Origin: GYS-P2D sp964414425
GTDB lineage: Bacteria; Bacteroidota; Bacteroidia; Chitinophagales; Saprospiraceae
Length of the DNA: 64,000 nucleotides
Assembly: GCA_964414425.1 (NCBI GenBank)
Contig: CAYPWL010000010.1
Span: forward strand, 20,861 to 84,860
Reading direction: 5' to 3'
Below, one piece after another: positions 46,301 to 55,771 of the stretch; position 1 is the stretch's first letter, and each line of letters opens with the position of its first letter. A program made the translations under genes and the position numbers. The notes under the pieces are model-generated. The model was not told the DNA's origin. It saw only the letters and a program-made list of their open reading frames with translations, and ran no database searches.

Positions 46301-48409
46301 ATGCGTTTTTCTATTTTATTATTAGCTGGTCTATTATTGAGTGTGCCAATGTTAATGGCACAAGATCAGTCGAGGGCAGAACAGACCTTATCTATTACAG
46401 ACGATACCTGGTTATCACCAGAGATCACTGATGATATGACTAAAGATCCAGAGCAGAATAGGTTGTGGAGATTAGGACAGTCTAAGTACTCATCACGTCC
46501 AAAGGACCAGTGGGAGATTGGATTGCATGCGGGTCATTACTTTATCGATGGTGATGTCGATAGAAACTTGCCTGGTGGATTTGGAGTAGGTGGTCACCTG
46601 CGTAAATCTCTTAATTATATCACTTCAATCCGTTTCGAGGCATTCTACGGCAAAGCTGGTGGTTTAGAAACACAGCCTTGGAGAAACCGCAGTGTTGGTG
46701 GTGGATTAGTAGAGAGTAACGAGCAGTTTAATGGCTGGGATGCTTATGATCCGACTACTGGAGGTGCAGATGCATGGTTCCCATCATACGAGACCACTTA
46801 TATATATGCTAGTACCCAATTGGTATTTAACATAGGGAACATCTTATTTCATGAAGAACGGAACAAATGGAACACTTATGTAGCTGTAGGTGTAGGTCTT
46901 GATCATAATATTACAAACTTGGATCTTCAGGATGCTTCTGGTGCGGCCTATGCTGACCTAAGAGATAGAGTAGGCTTTAATACAGTCAATGATTTCAATA
47001 CTCTTGATGGAAGGAATGCGATTAAAGACGCATTAGATGAGATATATGATGGCGTATTTGAAACAAGAGCGTTTCAGAAAGAAGGCATCTTTAGATTTGG
47101 TGATGATATTAATGTACACGTGGTATTTAATGCTGCAGTCGGAGTATCTCGTAAGCTTACCAAACGCATAAATATTGGTCTTGAGCACCAATTACTATTA
47201 ACAGACAATGATTACTTGGATGGTATAAAGTTCAGAACGGCTTTAGACCAAACCAATAATGTAGATATAGGTCATTACACTAACTTTAGACTAGGTTTTA
47301 ATATTGGAAACTTTGCGAAGAGGACTGAACCATTATACTGGGTCAATCCAATGAGCACGGTCTTCAATGAAATCGCTGATTTAAAAGCGAGACCTCAATT
47401 AGATTTAGATGATGATGACAATGATGGAGTCTTAAATATTTTAGATCTCGAGCCTGATACTCCCGATGGATGTTTGGTTGATACCAAAGGAGTAACACTC
47501 GATAGCGACGGCGATGGGTTGCCAGATTGTCTTGACAAGGAGCCTTTTTCTCCTCCAGGATACCCAATAGATGAACTCGGTGTCGCCCAGGTAGATGAAC
47601 CTGTTATTTTAACTGAAGAAGATGTGATCACAATAATCGAGAATAATTGCGATGCTTGTGCTAACACTGGATATGGACAAGTGATCAATGGTTCTGGTCA
47701 GGTTGGTTCGTATTCTGGATCAAATCCGCAAGGAGGTACGATCTCGGGAGGTACAGCATCTGGCGGTACGATATCTGGGGGTACTACGTCTTCAGGAGGA
47801 ACAGTATCTGGCGGTTCTACAACTGGAACCGGAGGAGTACCTGGTGGTCAAGTAGGAGGAGTGTATAACTCCGGAAATCCTAATCCGACCTTTAATCAGA
47901 ATACCTATGGTACAATTGTAAATAATACTTGTGGAAACTGGTTCTTACCAATGTTACACTTCGATCTCGATAAGTATGGCATACGTCCAGAATCTTATCC
48001 TAAGTTACATCAGATCGCAGGCGTGATGAAGAGCTGCCCTTCGATGTGTGTGACGGCTCATGGACACACCGATGTGCGTAACAGTAATAGCTATAACCAA
48101 GTGTTGTCTTATAATAGGGCGAAGGAAGCGATAGAGCACTTAGTGACTCACTATGGTATCGAGCGAGGTAGATTAAATCTCATGTTCGGTGGAGAGGATA
48201 GCCCATTAATCCCTCACTTAAAAGATAACCACTTCACTGATGAAGAGGAAGAGCTCATGCAATTCATAAATAGAAGAGTAGAATTTAGGGTATGTGATGT
48301 TGATGATATCAATATGGGCAGACCCGAAGGTCCTGAGGCAGGTGCCAATTCAATAGGGTCGTCAAGACCAGGATCGAAATACAAGAGCTATAAAAATTCA
48401 GGTTACTGA
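46301..48409 (+). CDS. OmpA-family protein with TSP3 repeats and a Gly/Ser/Thr linker
   Basis: This is a 702-residue outer-membrane protein. A signal peptide (ending LMAQ) is followed by a beta-barrel-like region (about 70-350), thrombospondin type-3 calcium-binding repeats (LDDDDNDGVLNILDLEPD and DSDGDGLPDCLD, about 365-415), a glycine/serine/threonine linker (about 470-520) and a C-terminal OmpA domain (about 545-670) with HGHTDVRNSNSYNQVLSYNRA. The OmpA domain should grip peptidoglycan. It is divergent from the arginase-like gene with a 175-base AT-rich spacer, and followed by a strong terminator. Confidence 0.9.
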   Translation: MRFSILLLAGLLLSVPMLMAQDQSRAEQTLSITDDTWLSPEITDDMTKDPEQNRLWRLGQSKYSSRPKDQWEIGLHAGHYFIDGDVDRNLPGGFGVGGHLRKSLNYITSIRFEAFYGKAGGLETQPWRNRSVGGGLVESNEQFNGWDAYDPTTGGADAWFPSYETTYIYASTQLVFNIGNILFHEERNKWNTYVAVGVGLDHNITNLDLQDASGAAYADLRDRVGFNTVNDFNTLDGRNAIKDALDEIYDGVFETRAFQKEGIFRFGDDINVHVVFNAAVGVSRKLTKRINIGLEHQLLLTDNDYLDGIKFRTALDQTNNVDIGHYTNFRLGFNIGNFAKRTEPLYWVNPMSTVFNEIADLKARPQLDLDDDDNDGVLNILDLEPDTPDGCLVDTKGVTLDSDGDGLPDCLDKEPFSPPGYPIDELGVAQVDEPVILTEEDVITIIENNCDACANTGYGQVINGSGQVGSYSGSNPQGGTISGGTASGGTISGGTTSSGGTVSGGSTTGTGGVPGGQVGGVYNSGNPNPTFNQNTYGTIVNNTCGNWFLPMLHFDLDKYGIRPESYPKLHQIAGVMKSCPSMCVTAHGHTDVRNSNSYNQVLSYNRAKEAIEHLVTHYGIERGRLNLMFGGEDSPLIPHLKDNHFTDEEEELMQFINRRVEFRVCDVDDINMGRPEGPEAGANSIGSSRPGSKYKSYKNSGY
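47732..47860 (+). repeat. Low-complexity GGT-rich coding repeat
   Basis: Degenerate repeats of roughly 15 bases encode (S)GGT(I/A/V)SGGT units in the linker of the OmpA-family protein. The copies differ at third positions, so length variation by slippage is possible but not obvious. Confidence 0.8.
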
Positions 48410-48438
48410 TAAATAAGATTAGAATTACGCTGTATTAA

Positions 48439-48478
48439 AAAAGGCTTCGTTAAGTAATCAACGAAGCCTTTTCTTTTA
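48439..48478. terminator. Terminator between the OmpA gene and pdhC
   Basis: AAAAGGCTTCGTT (48439-48451) and AACGAAGCCTTTT (48460-48472) form a perfect 13-bp stem with an eight-base loop and T-rich tail. It lies between convergent genes and can serve both strands. Confidence 0.92.
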
Positions 48479-48501
48479 TCCCGTACGGTCTATTACTATG
48501 A

Positions 48502-49752
48502 TTAAGCAAGCATGCTTAATGGATTCTCTAAGTTGCTCTTTACTGTCTGCAAGAACTCAGCACCTTTAGCACCATCGACTACTCTATGATCACATGAGAG
48601 TGTCAACTTCATCATATTACCTACGACTATCTGTCCGTCTTGCACTACTGGTTTTTGAACTATTGTGCCTACGGCCAGGATACATGCGTCTGGTGGATTA
48701 ATGATAGCTGTAAACTCCTCGATGCCAAACATACCTAAGTTTGATATCGTAAATGTGTTGCCAGACATCTCATCGGGTTTAAGACGTTTATCTTTTGCTC
48801 TGCCAGCGTATTCCTTAACCTCAGCATTGATAATGCTCATAGGTTTCTGATCCGCATTTCTTATTACAGGTACTAACAGCCCTTCTTCGACAGCTACTGC
48901 TACTCCTATATTGATCTCTCCATGCTTGACGATCTTATCGCCTAACCAGCTGGAGTTAATCATTGGGTGCTTTCTAAGTGCCATGGCACAAGCCTTAATG
49001 ACGATATCATTGAATGAGATCTTACCATTGCCAAGATTGTTGAATGCCTTACGAGCATCAATAGTGCGAGCCATGTTACACTCTATCGTTAAATAGAAAT
49101 GAGGCGCCTGAAATTTACTTTCACTCAATCTACGAGCTATAGCCTTACGCATTTGCGATACGGGTATTTCTTCTGATTGTCCAGTGAAGTACTGGATCGG
49201 TGCAGAACTTGGTGCTGTAGCTCCTGGGCCATCACTAGCAATAGCAGCTTCAATATCTTTCTTGACTATCCTGCCGCCATCACCAGATCCGCTAAGAGAT
49301 GAGAGATTTATATTGTTGTCGGCAGCCATTTTTTTGGCCAATGGAGAGGCTTTGATATGATCATCCTGAGATGATGTAGACGTGTCCGAACTACTTGGTG
49401 CAGGATCACTTTTCTGGGTAGGTGCTTCAGCCTTTGCAGAAGCTTCTTCTGCAGGTGCGCTCGCTGGAGATGCTTCAGTTGAACCTGCAGCATCTAATTG
49501 AGCGTGAAAATCTTCACCTTTCTCGCCTATAACAGCAATAACACCGTCCACGGGTACTGCTCCTTCTGCAACTCCTATATGAAGTAAGTAGCCTTCATGG
49601 AAGCTTTCAAGATCCATTGTAGCTTTATCAGTTTCGACCTCTGCCAATATGTCTCCTGGAGATACCGGATCTCCTACTTTTTTGAGCCATGAGATGATGT
49701 TTCCTTCTTCCATGGTGTCGCTCAGACGAGGCATCTTTATTATCTCAGCCAT
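48502..49752 (-). CDS. pdhC: Pyruvate dehydrogenase E2, dihydrolipoamide acetyltransferase
   Basis: This is a 416-residue E2 protein. It has one lipoyl domain (about 1-75, lysine in ETDKATMDLE), an Ala/Pro/Ser-rich linker, a subunit-binding domain (about 133-170, KASPLAKKMAADNNINL and GGRIVKKDIEAA) and the catalytic domain ending with CDHRVVDGAKGAEFL, which contains the active-site His. The start NP MAEIIKMPRLSDTMEEGNI matches the pyruvate dehydrogenase branch rather than oxoglutarate. It transfers acetyl groups to CoA. The E1 genes are not adjacent in this window. Confidence 0.9.
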   Translation of the reverse strand: MAEIIKMPRLSDTMEEGNIISWLKKVGDPVSPGDILAEVETDKATMDLESFHEGYLLHIGVAEGAVPVDGVIAVIGEKGEDFHAQLDAAGSTEASPASAPAEEASAKAEAPTQKSDPAPSSSDTSTSSQDDHIKASPLAKKMAADNNINLSSLSGSGDGGRIVKKDIEAAIASDGPGATAPSSAPIQYFTGQSEEIPVSQMRKAIARRLSESKFQAPHFYLTIECNMARTIDARKAFNNLGNGKISFNDIVIKACAMALRKHPMINSSWLGDKIVKHGEINIGVAVAVEEGLLVPVIRNADQKPMSIINAEVKEYAGRAKDKRLKPDEMSGNTFTISNLGMFGIEEFTAIINPPDACILAVGTIVQKPVVQDGQIVVGNMMKLTLSCDHRVVDGAKGAEFLQTVKSNLENPLSMLA

Positions 49753-49870
49753 ATCTTCTTAGTTGTTCCTTTTTCAATGAAAATCGAAAGTAATTGAATT
49801 ATTACAATTGGCGATCATATTCAGTGAGATCATACCAAATGTTGTAATATTGATATACAATAAAATTATA

Positions 49871-50488
49871 ATGTCTCATTCATCTAAGTTATTGCAAGAG
49901 GCGGTTGATGCTTTCTCTCTCTTACCAGGCGTAGGAAAGAAGTCAGCATTACGTATGGCAATGCACTTGATAAATAAAGATAAGAACGAAATGCTTAACG
50001 CATTCGTTCAGCCTTTAGGCAGGTTGATCGAGCATATAAGGTTTTGTAAGACATGCCATCATCTTGCTGATGGTGAGATCTGCAGTATATGCAGAGATCG
50101 GGGGAACCGATCTACGACTATATGTGTAGTCGAGTCTATCAGAGATGTCATGGCAATAGAAGAAACAGGTCAATACAATGGCTTATATCATGTCTTAGGG
50201 GGTGTTATCTCTCCATTAGACGGTATCTCTGCTGATCAACTTAATATCGACAGCTTATTACTGAGAACTCAGGAAAGCGATATCAGTGAGGTCATACTTG
50301 CCATAAGTCCTACCATTGAGGGAGATACAACTATCTATTACATCTCTAAGAAATTGTCCGCTCATGGCATAAAAGTTTCATTGCTTGCGAGAGGTATTTC
50401 ATTTGGTGGAGAGCTGGAGTACGCAGATGAATTAACTTTAGGGCGATCTATAATCACTCGGACCGAATATAAGGTTAACCAGCTTTAA
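49871..50488 (+). CDS. recR: Recombination mediator RecR
   Basis: This is a 205-residue protein from the ATG at 49871 (MSHSSKLLQEAVDAF; the longer frame is hydrophobic noise). It has the helix-hairpin-helix LLPGVGKKSALRMAMHL, a four-cysteine zinc finger CKTCHHLADGEICSICRD, and a Toprim domain with VVESIRDVMAIEETGQYNG. RecR acts with RecF/RecO to load RecA at gaps. Length is normal. Confidence 0.95.
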   Translation: MSHSSKLLQEAVDAFSLLPGVGKKSALRMAMHLINKDKNEMLNAFVQPLGRLIEHIRFCKTCHHLADGEICSICRDRGNRSTTICVVESIRDVMAIEETGQYNGLYHVLGGVISPLDGISADQLNIDSLLLRTQESDISEVILAISPTIEGDTTIYYISKKLSAHGIKVSLLARGISFGGELEYADELTLGRSIITRTEYKVNQL

Positions 50489-50511
50489 GATATGGCTGTA
50501 ATAGTTCTTGT

Positions 50512-52317
50512 ATGGCTACAGTTACTGTCATTATTGTTACTTATAACTCTGCTCACACTATAGGGCACTGTATCGATTCTGTGCTCACTGCTCAGAAGGG
50601 AGATAGTGAGGTGGATATAGTAGTAGTAGATAATAATTCTATTGACCATACACTCCAAGTACTGCATCAGTATTATCCTCAATGTGATGTCATCCAGAAT
50701 AGATACAATTATGGTTTTGGCTACGCCTGCAATCAAGGGGCTCAAGACTCACAATCTGAATATCTGTTATTCTTGAATCCAGACATTGTAATTGATAATT
50801 CAGCTATACCTATCCTTCTGAGTCATGCGCAGAGGGCTATCGATGACCAAGTTTTGGGTGGGGCACTTTATGATGGCCGATATCAATACCTCAGAGAGTC
50901 AGCGCGTAAATTGCCTACGATTTTATCTGCTTTAGCTAGGCTTACGGGTATTGATCGATTCATATCAAGCTGGTCATACTATGATGGTGGCCTTCCCCTG
51001 AGTGAACAACAAGTTGATGCGCTCACGGGTGCTTTCCTATTTATCTCAAGTGGCGTCTTTAGAAGTATCGCTGGTTTTGATGAGGATTTCTTCCTATACG
51101 GAGAGGACCTTGATCTTTTTAAGCGACTTAAGGATATGGGGATACCGGTAATTCAGCTTACACAAGTTAAAGCAGTTCATTTTAAAGGTGAAAGCGGATA
51201 TCAATCTTGGAATCGTAATTATCACTTTTATCATGCACTCACTGTTTATGCCCAAAAACATTTTGGTCTAAGTAGGTTCATGGGAGTGATTCTTTCGGTG
51301 ATCAGCCTCTTTCTCGCCCTTATCAAGACGCTAAGTCAGAGATTTGTTAAGCGATTGCTCTATGTCATATTATTTATATGTATCTATTTGGCCATTAGCG
51401 CCTTATGGAGCTATTCTTACTTTGGATCTTTGGTTTACCTTGATTGGGTCATAGTTAGTGGTGTAGCTCTTAGTTTAGCCGTAACCTTTGTAGTTGTCCT
51501 GAGCTTGTTTGGCTATTTCATGGTAGAGCGAGGTAATAGGTCTGGTGTTGTATCCTGTAGTATTGCATTTGTAACAGTCATGCTGCTGTACGCCTTCTTA
51601 CCAGAGAGTCTTAGATTTTCACGACTTTCAGTAGTAACTGGATCTTTATTATGTGTGATCGTTTCGATAGTGTTATCGCAATCAGGAGGGCGCAAGGGTA
51701 GAGTATTTAGATCAGGAAGAATAGCAGAGTTCGAAGCTCAGATAGCCGAGGTCTTTCCATCGGCTACATTCAGTGCTGATGATTATAATTCTTTAGCTGT
51801 CACGAGTAGTCCATTTCATATTGAATATTTGGAACAATATGTTAATGACAATACACAAGTATACTATTACAATGAGAGGACTAAATCTCTATTTAACAGT
51901 GATCTAAGCTATAGAGGGGGGCGATCATATGAGTACTTTTCTAAGTTCAACCTGACGTCACTCTGGGCCAAGCGTCAGCGTGCCTTATTATCAAAGGGAA
52001 CAGCGGTTATTCTCTCAGTACTGTTGCTGCCGCTACTTGTTTTATCCTCCAGTCGAGCAATCATCATTCGTAATATTTGTGGTCTGTTCGAAGGTGAGAT
52101 CTCGTTAATTGGGGATTACCTATCCAAGGGAGATGTGACAGACCGACCTTACATTGGTTCAGGGATATTATCCATCGATCTGTGCGATCCTTCTCGCAAT
52201 CCTCAATCATTGAGCTATGATTACACCTTGCATTATTCTATACTCGATGATATATATTATGGTTCGTCTAACTTTATGACAATACTCAAGAGGATACAAC
52301 ATGATATCAAAGATTAA
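50512..52317 (+). CDS. GT2 glycosyltransferase fused to a membrane/sugar-transferase-like tail
   Basis: This is a 601-residue protein. Residues about 1-255 are a family 2 glycosyltransferase of the rhamnosyltransferase-like group: VTVIIVTYNSAHTI, VVVDNNSIDHT, LFLNPDIVID and FDEDFFLYGEDLDLFKRLK. Then come about five membrane segments (255-390), a soluble region (400-500), another hydrophobic segment (about 503-523), and an end (LSLIGDYLSKG-like, YDYTLHYSILDDIYYG) that recalls the last part of polyprenyl-phosphate sugar transferases but lacks their catalytic signature. It probably helps build a surface polysaccharide. The M20 gene starts inside its last codons. Confidence 0.8.
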   Translation: MATVTVIIVTYNSAHTIGHCIDSVLTAQKGDSEVDIVVVDNNSIDHTLQVLHQYYPQCDVIQNRYNYGFGYACNQGAQDSQSEYLLFLNPDIVIDNSAIPILLSHAQRAIDDQVLGGALYDGRYQYLRESARKLPTILSALARLTGIDRFISSWSYYDGGLPLSEQQVDALTGAFLFISSGVFRSIAGFDEDFFLYGEDLDLFKRLKDMGIPVIQLTQVKAVHFKGESGYQSWNRNYHFYHALTVYAQKHFGLSRFMGVILSVISLFLALIKTLSQRFVKRLLYVILFICIYLAISALWSYSYFGSLVYLDWVIVSGVALSLAVTFVVVLSLFGYFMVERGNRSGVVSCSIAFVTVMLLYAFLPESLRFSRLSVVTGSLLCVIVSIVLSQSGGRKGRVFRSGRIAEFEAQIAEVFPSATFSADDYNSLAVTSSPFHIEYLEQYVNDNTQVYYYNERTKSLFNSDLSYRGGRSYEYFSKFNLTSLWAKRQRALLSKGTAVILSVLLLPLLVLSSSRAIIIRNICGLFEGEISLIGDYLSKGDVTDRPYIGSGILSIDLCDPSRNPQSLSYDYTLHYSILDDIYYGSSNFMTILKRIQHDIKD

Positions 52318-53473
52318 GGCATTGGCTAAAGCTCATAAAGCTCGGATCATTCAAATCAGGAGACATCTACATATGCACCCTGAGTTGTCATTCGTGGAGC
52401 ATAATACTGCTGAGTATGTTAAGTCCATTTTGGATGTGTTGGGTATTGATTATCAGGACGGATTAGGATCAGGTACTGGCATTACAGGCGTTATAGGGCA
52501 GGGTGATCATACGATTGCTTTACGAGCGGATATGGACGCTTTGCCGATCCAGGAGGAATCAGACGTAGAGTATCGCTCAGTTCATGATGGGGTGATGCAT
52601 GCCTGTGGCCATGATGTTCATACGGCCTCTTTACTTGGCACGCTGATGATCCTCAAGAGCTTAGAGCAGGAACTTAAGCATCAAGTGAAGTTTATATTTC
52701 AACCTGGGGAGGAACAACTACCAGGAGGTGCATCTATGATGATTGCAGATGGCGCATTGCAGAATCCAGACGTTGAGCGGATTTATGGTCAGCATGTACA
52801 TCCGAGTTTGCCAGTAGGCAAGATCGGTTACCACCCAGGTTTCTTCATGGCGTCATGTGATGAACTATTCATCACAGTGATAGGTCGAGGAGGACACGGA
52901 GCGATGCCGCAGGATACCATAGACCCGATCATGATCTCTGCGGAGTTGATACAATCGCTGCAGACTATAGTCAGTCGAAATGCCAATCCTAATACCCCAT
53001 CAGTACTGTCTATCGGCAAGATTAATAGTGATGGTGGCGCCACTAACGTGATACCAACTAAGGTTATGATGGAAGGTACCTTTAGAACCTTTGATGAGGA
53101 CTGGCGCAAGGAAGCACATAGGCTAATCGAACAGCGTATACAACATATCATAGAGTCTCATGGGGCTCAAGTAGAGCTTGAGATCAAGAAAGGGTATCCA
53201 AGTCTCTATAATGATCCGCCGATGACTCATAGCGCTCGGGATCTAATGATACAATACATAGGTGAGAGCCATGTTATTGAGCTTCCTCAGAGGATGACTG
53301 CAGAAGACTTCTCGTATTACTCACAGGTGGTGCCAGCATGTTTTTATCGCTTGGGGACTGCCGCTATCGACGGCACTAAGAACTCTCCGGTTCATACACC
53401 AACATTTGATATTGATGAAGACGCCTTAGAGATAAGTAGTGGTCTGATGGCATGGTTGGCGATGCACAAATAG
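52301..53473 (+). CDS. M20 amidohydrolase (N-acyl amino acid/hippurate type)
   Basis: This is a 390-residue metallopeptidase of the M20D group: RRHLHMHPELSF at the start, RADMDALPIQEE, HACGHDVHTASLLG with metal-binding His and Asp, QPGEEQLPGGA with the catalytic Glu, and EDFSYYSQVVP near the end. It should release amino acids from N-acyl or N-acetyl conjugates in the cytoplasm. Its ATG lies 17 bases inside the GT2 gene, so the two are translated together although their functions look unrelated. Confidence 0.9.
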   Translation: MISKIKALAKAHKARIIQIRRHLHMHPELSFVEHNTAEYVKSILDVLGIDYQDGLGSGTGITGVIGQGDHTIALRADMDALPIQEESDVEYRSVHDGVMHACGHDVHTASLLGTLMILKSLEQELKHQVKFIFQPGEEQLPGGASMMIADGALQNPDVERIYGQHVHPSLPVGKIGYHPGFFMASCDELFITVIGRGGHGAMPQDTIDPIMISAELIQSLQTIVSRNANPNTPSVLSIGKINSDGGATNVIPTKVMMEGTFRTFDEDWRKEAHRLIEQRIQHIIESHGAQVELEIKKGYPSLYNDPPMTHSARDLMIQYIGESHVIELPQRMTAEDFSYYSQVVPACFYRLGTAAIDGTKNSPVHTPTFDIDEDALEISSGLMAWLAMHK

Positions 53474-53573
53474 AATATAACTGCATTTTTCTTAGGTGGC
53501 GACAATCATATTATAAATTTCTTTAATATATTAGCGATTGAATTTATTTGATTTAGGGTAAAAATAAGAAAGC

Positions 53574-54839
53574 ATGCCTAAAATATTAATAGTGGATGAT
53601 GATCGAGGTATCCGTACTACACTACGAGATATTCTTGAAATGGAAAAGTACGAAGTACAAGAGGCAGTTGACGGTCTGGATTGTTTAGTCAAGATTAAGC
53701 AAGCCAAATACGATGTAGTCATCCTTGATGTTAAGATGCCTAAGATGGATGGCATGGAGGTCATAGAAAAGATACAAACGCTACAAGCCGATCTTCCAGT
53801 TGTGATGATATCTGGACATGGTAATATCGACACGGCTGTAGAATCAGTTAAGAAGGGTGCTTTTGATTTTATCTCTAAGCCGCCTGATCTCAATAGATTA
53901 CTGATTACAATCAGAAATGCTCAAGACAAATCGAGCCTGATCACCGAAAAGAAAGTCCTTCAAAGAAAGATATCAAAGACTAAGACGATAGATATAGTCG
54001 GGAAGTCAGATGCTATATCTCAGATCCATAAGACGATTGACTTAGTTGCCCCTACAGATGCCCGAGTGTTAATACACGGCGAGAATGGTACGGGTAAGGA
54101 ACTGGTAGCAAGATGGATACACGAGAAGAGTGGGAGGAATGAAAAGCCACTGATCGAAGTAAACTGTGCAGCAATTCCTTCTGAGCTAATCGAAAGCGAA
54201 TTATTCGGCCATGAGAAAGGATCATTTACGTCTGCTCACAAGAGTAGAGCGGGAAAGTTTGAACTGGCACATGATGGAACATTGTTCCTTGATGAAATCG
54301 GGGATATGAGTCTCTCTGCCCAGGCAAAAGTCCTTAGAGCACTACAAGAAAACAAAATCACACGAGTCGGTGGGGATAAGGAAATTTCCGTTAATGTCCG
54401 TGTTATTGCCGCCACTAATAAAGATCTCAAGTCTGAGATTGCCAAAGGTAAATTTAGAGAAGATCTCTATCATAGACTTGCTGTAATCATAGTTACTGTA
54501 CCGAGCCTCAGAGATCGCAAAGAAGATATTCCGTTGCTTGTGGAGCATTTTTCCAAGATCATTTGTAGTGAGTATGGTATACCTGTCAAGAAGTTCGCCC
54601 CAGCAGCATTGAAAGAGCTTCAAAAGCATGCTTGGTCGGGTAATATCCGAGAGCTTCGCAATGTAGTGGAGCGTTTGATCATCTTATCAGGACCTAAGGT
54701 GTCTGTACAAGAGGTGGCTAAAAATGTTCCAACACTCACTTCTAAGGATCTTATAATCGAGCGGCTACTGCAAGAACATGGCGATATCGAAGGGGTGAAG
54801 TCTTATATAGATAAGGCACTCGCAAGTACACAATCATAG
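53574..54839 (+). CDS. NtrC-type response regulator without DNA-binding domain
   Basis: This is a 421-residue protein. The receiver (1-120) has VDDD (8-10), phosphoacceptor Asp52 and MPKMDG. The AAA+ domain (about 140-380) has Walker A GENGTGKE (169-176) and the sigma-54 contact loop as GSFTSA (216-221) instead of GAFTGA. The C-terminus (about 385-421) is short and lacks a Fis-type helix-turn-helix. The family is common in Bacteroidota. It may act without direct DNA binding. The NtrY-like kinase at 34133 is a possible partner by analogy with NtrYX. Confidence 0.88.
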   Translation: MPKILIVDDDRGIRTTLRDILEMEKYEVQEAVDGLDCLVKIKQAKYDVVILDVKMPKMDGMEVIEKIQTLQADLPVVMISGHGNIDTAVESVKKGAFDFISKPPDLNRLLITIRNAQDKSSLITEKKVLQRKISKTKTIDIVGKSDAISQIHKTIDLVAPTDARVLIHGENGTGKELVARWIHEKSGRNEKPLIEVNCAAIPSELIESELFGHEKGSFTSAHKSRAGKFELAHDGTLFLDEIGDMSLSAQAKVLRALQENKITRVGGDKEISVNVRVIAATNKDLKSEIAKGKFREDLYHRLAVIIVTVPSLRDRKEDIPLLVEHFSKIICSEYGIPVKKFAPAALKELQKHAWSGNIRELRNVVERLIILSGPKVSVQEVAKNVPTLTSKDLIIERLLQEHGDIEGVKSYIDKALASTQS

Positions 54840-54872
54840 ATTCAAATTAGAATAAGAAATTATAGTTTTCGT

Positions 54873-54907
54873 GAAACCTACTATCTCATAGTGGGTTTCG
54901 TTTTTTT
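54873..54907 (+). terminator. Terminator after the NtrC-type regulator
   Basis: GAAACCTACTAT (54873-54884) and ATAGTGGGTTTC (54888-54899) form a 12-bp stem with one wobble and a three-base loop, followed by seven T bases. Confidence 0.92.
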
Positions 54908-54921
54908 ACAAAAGCAAAAAA

Positions 54922-55629
54922 ATGGAGAAGGATACAAATACGAATAAGCACTGGGCTCATAAGAATGGACAGAATTCTTGGACCATGTTCAAGGTGATTT
55001 CAGAGTTCGTGGAGGGGTTTGAGAAATTGAATAAAATTGATCCTTGTGTTTCAGTCTTTGGATCTGCACGTACGAAACCTGGAGAGAAGTATTATGAATT
55101 AGCTGTAGATGTCGCTGCCAAAATATGCGATGCAGGTTATGGTGTTATTACTGGAGGAGGACCAGGGATCATGGAAGCCGGCAATAAAGGAGCGCATCAA
55201 GTAAAAGGAGTTTCCGTAGGTCTCAATATTGATCTACCATTTGAACAGAGCTCTAATGCTTATATCGATCCAGATAAAGACATTGATCACAGATATTTCT
55301 TTATACGCAAAGTGATGTTTGTGAAGTACGCACAAGCATTTGTAGCACTCCCAGGAGGATTTGGGACATTTGATGAGCTATTTGAAGTATTGACTCTTAT
55401 ACAGACTAAGAAGATATCTAAGGTACCAGTAATTCTCGTAGGTACAGATTTTTGGTCTGGCTTAAAAGATTGGATTCAGACAACGGTATTAGAGGCTCAC
55501 GGCAATATTAGTGCAGGCGATATGGATCTTATACCTATCGTTGATGAAGCAGATGAGGTCATTAGAATTATCAATAAATTTTACTCAGGTGACGGTCAAG
55601 GTGAACTTGAACCAAACTTCGATATATAA
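54922..55629 (+). CDS. LOG-family protein (TIGR00730), nucleotide 5'-monophosphate phosphoribohydrolase type
   Basis: This is a 235-residue Rossmann-fold protein. The LOG motif PGGFGTFDELFEVLTLIQTKK is present in pieces PGGFGTFDE and the following helix, and VITGGGPGIMEAGNKGA precedes it. LOG proteins hydrolyse cytokinin-type or other nucleoside 5'-monophosphates to base and ribose-5-phosphate. It is monocistronic, between a strong terminator and the leader of a giant surface protein gene. Confidence 0.9.
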   Translation: MEKDTNTNKHWAHKNGQNSWTMFKVISEFVEGFEKLNKIDPCVSVFGSARTKPGEKYYELAVDVAAKICDAGYGVITGGGPGIMEAGNKGAHQVKGVSVGLNIDLPFEQSSNAYIDPDKDIDHRYFFIRKVMFVKYAQAFVALPGGFGTFDELFEVLTLIQTKKISKVPVILVGTDFWSGLKDWIQTTVLEAHGNISAGDMDLIPIVDEADEVIRIINKFYSGDGQGELEPNFDI

Positions 55630-55699
55630 GCTTGTGTAAGCACATCTTACGTACCCTGAACTCTGCTAGATCAAGGGCCCGGCGACTAATTTAGTCTAT

Positions 55700-55771
55700 A
55701 TGCGACATTTAACATTTCTTTCAACCTTATTATTAGGGTTGCAAATTGTGAGTGGTGTCAATAAGATGTGA
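55700..55771 (+). CDS. Short signal-peptide-like leader frame (putative)
   Basis: This 23-codon open frame from the ATG at 55700 reads MRHLTFLSTLLLGLQIVSG and ends NKM-stop. The stop TGA (55769-55771) overlaps the GTG start (55768) of the giant protein gene, the geometry of termination-reinitiation coupling. It could be a leader peptide, or a relic of an older signal peptide. No homologue is known to me. Confidence 0.35.
   Translation: MRHLTFLSTLLLGLQIVSGVNKM

Noticed and set aside
47732..47860. The GGT-rich repeat as a CRISPR-like array
   Set aside because: It is in frame within an OmpA-family gene and encodes a Gly/Ser/Thr linker; there are no spacers.
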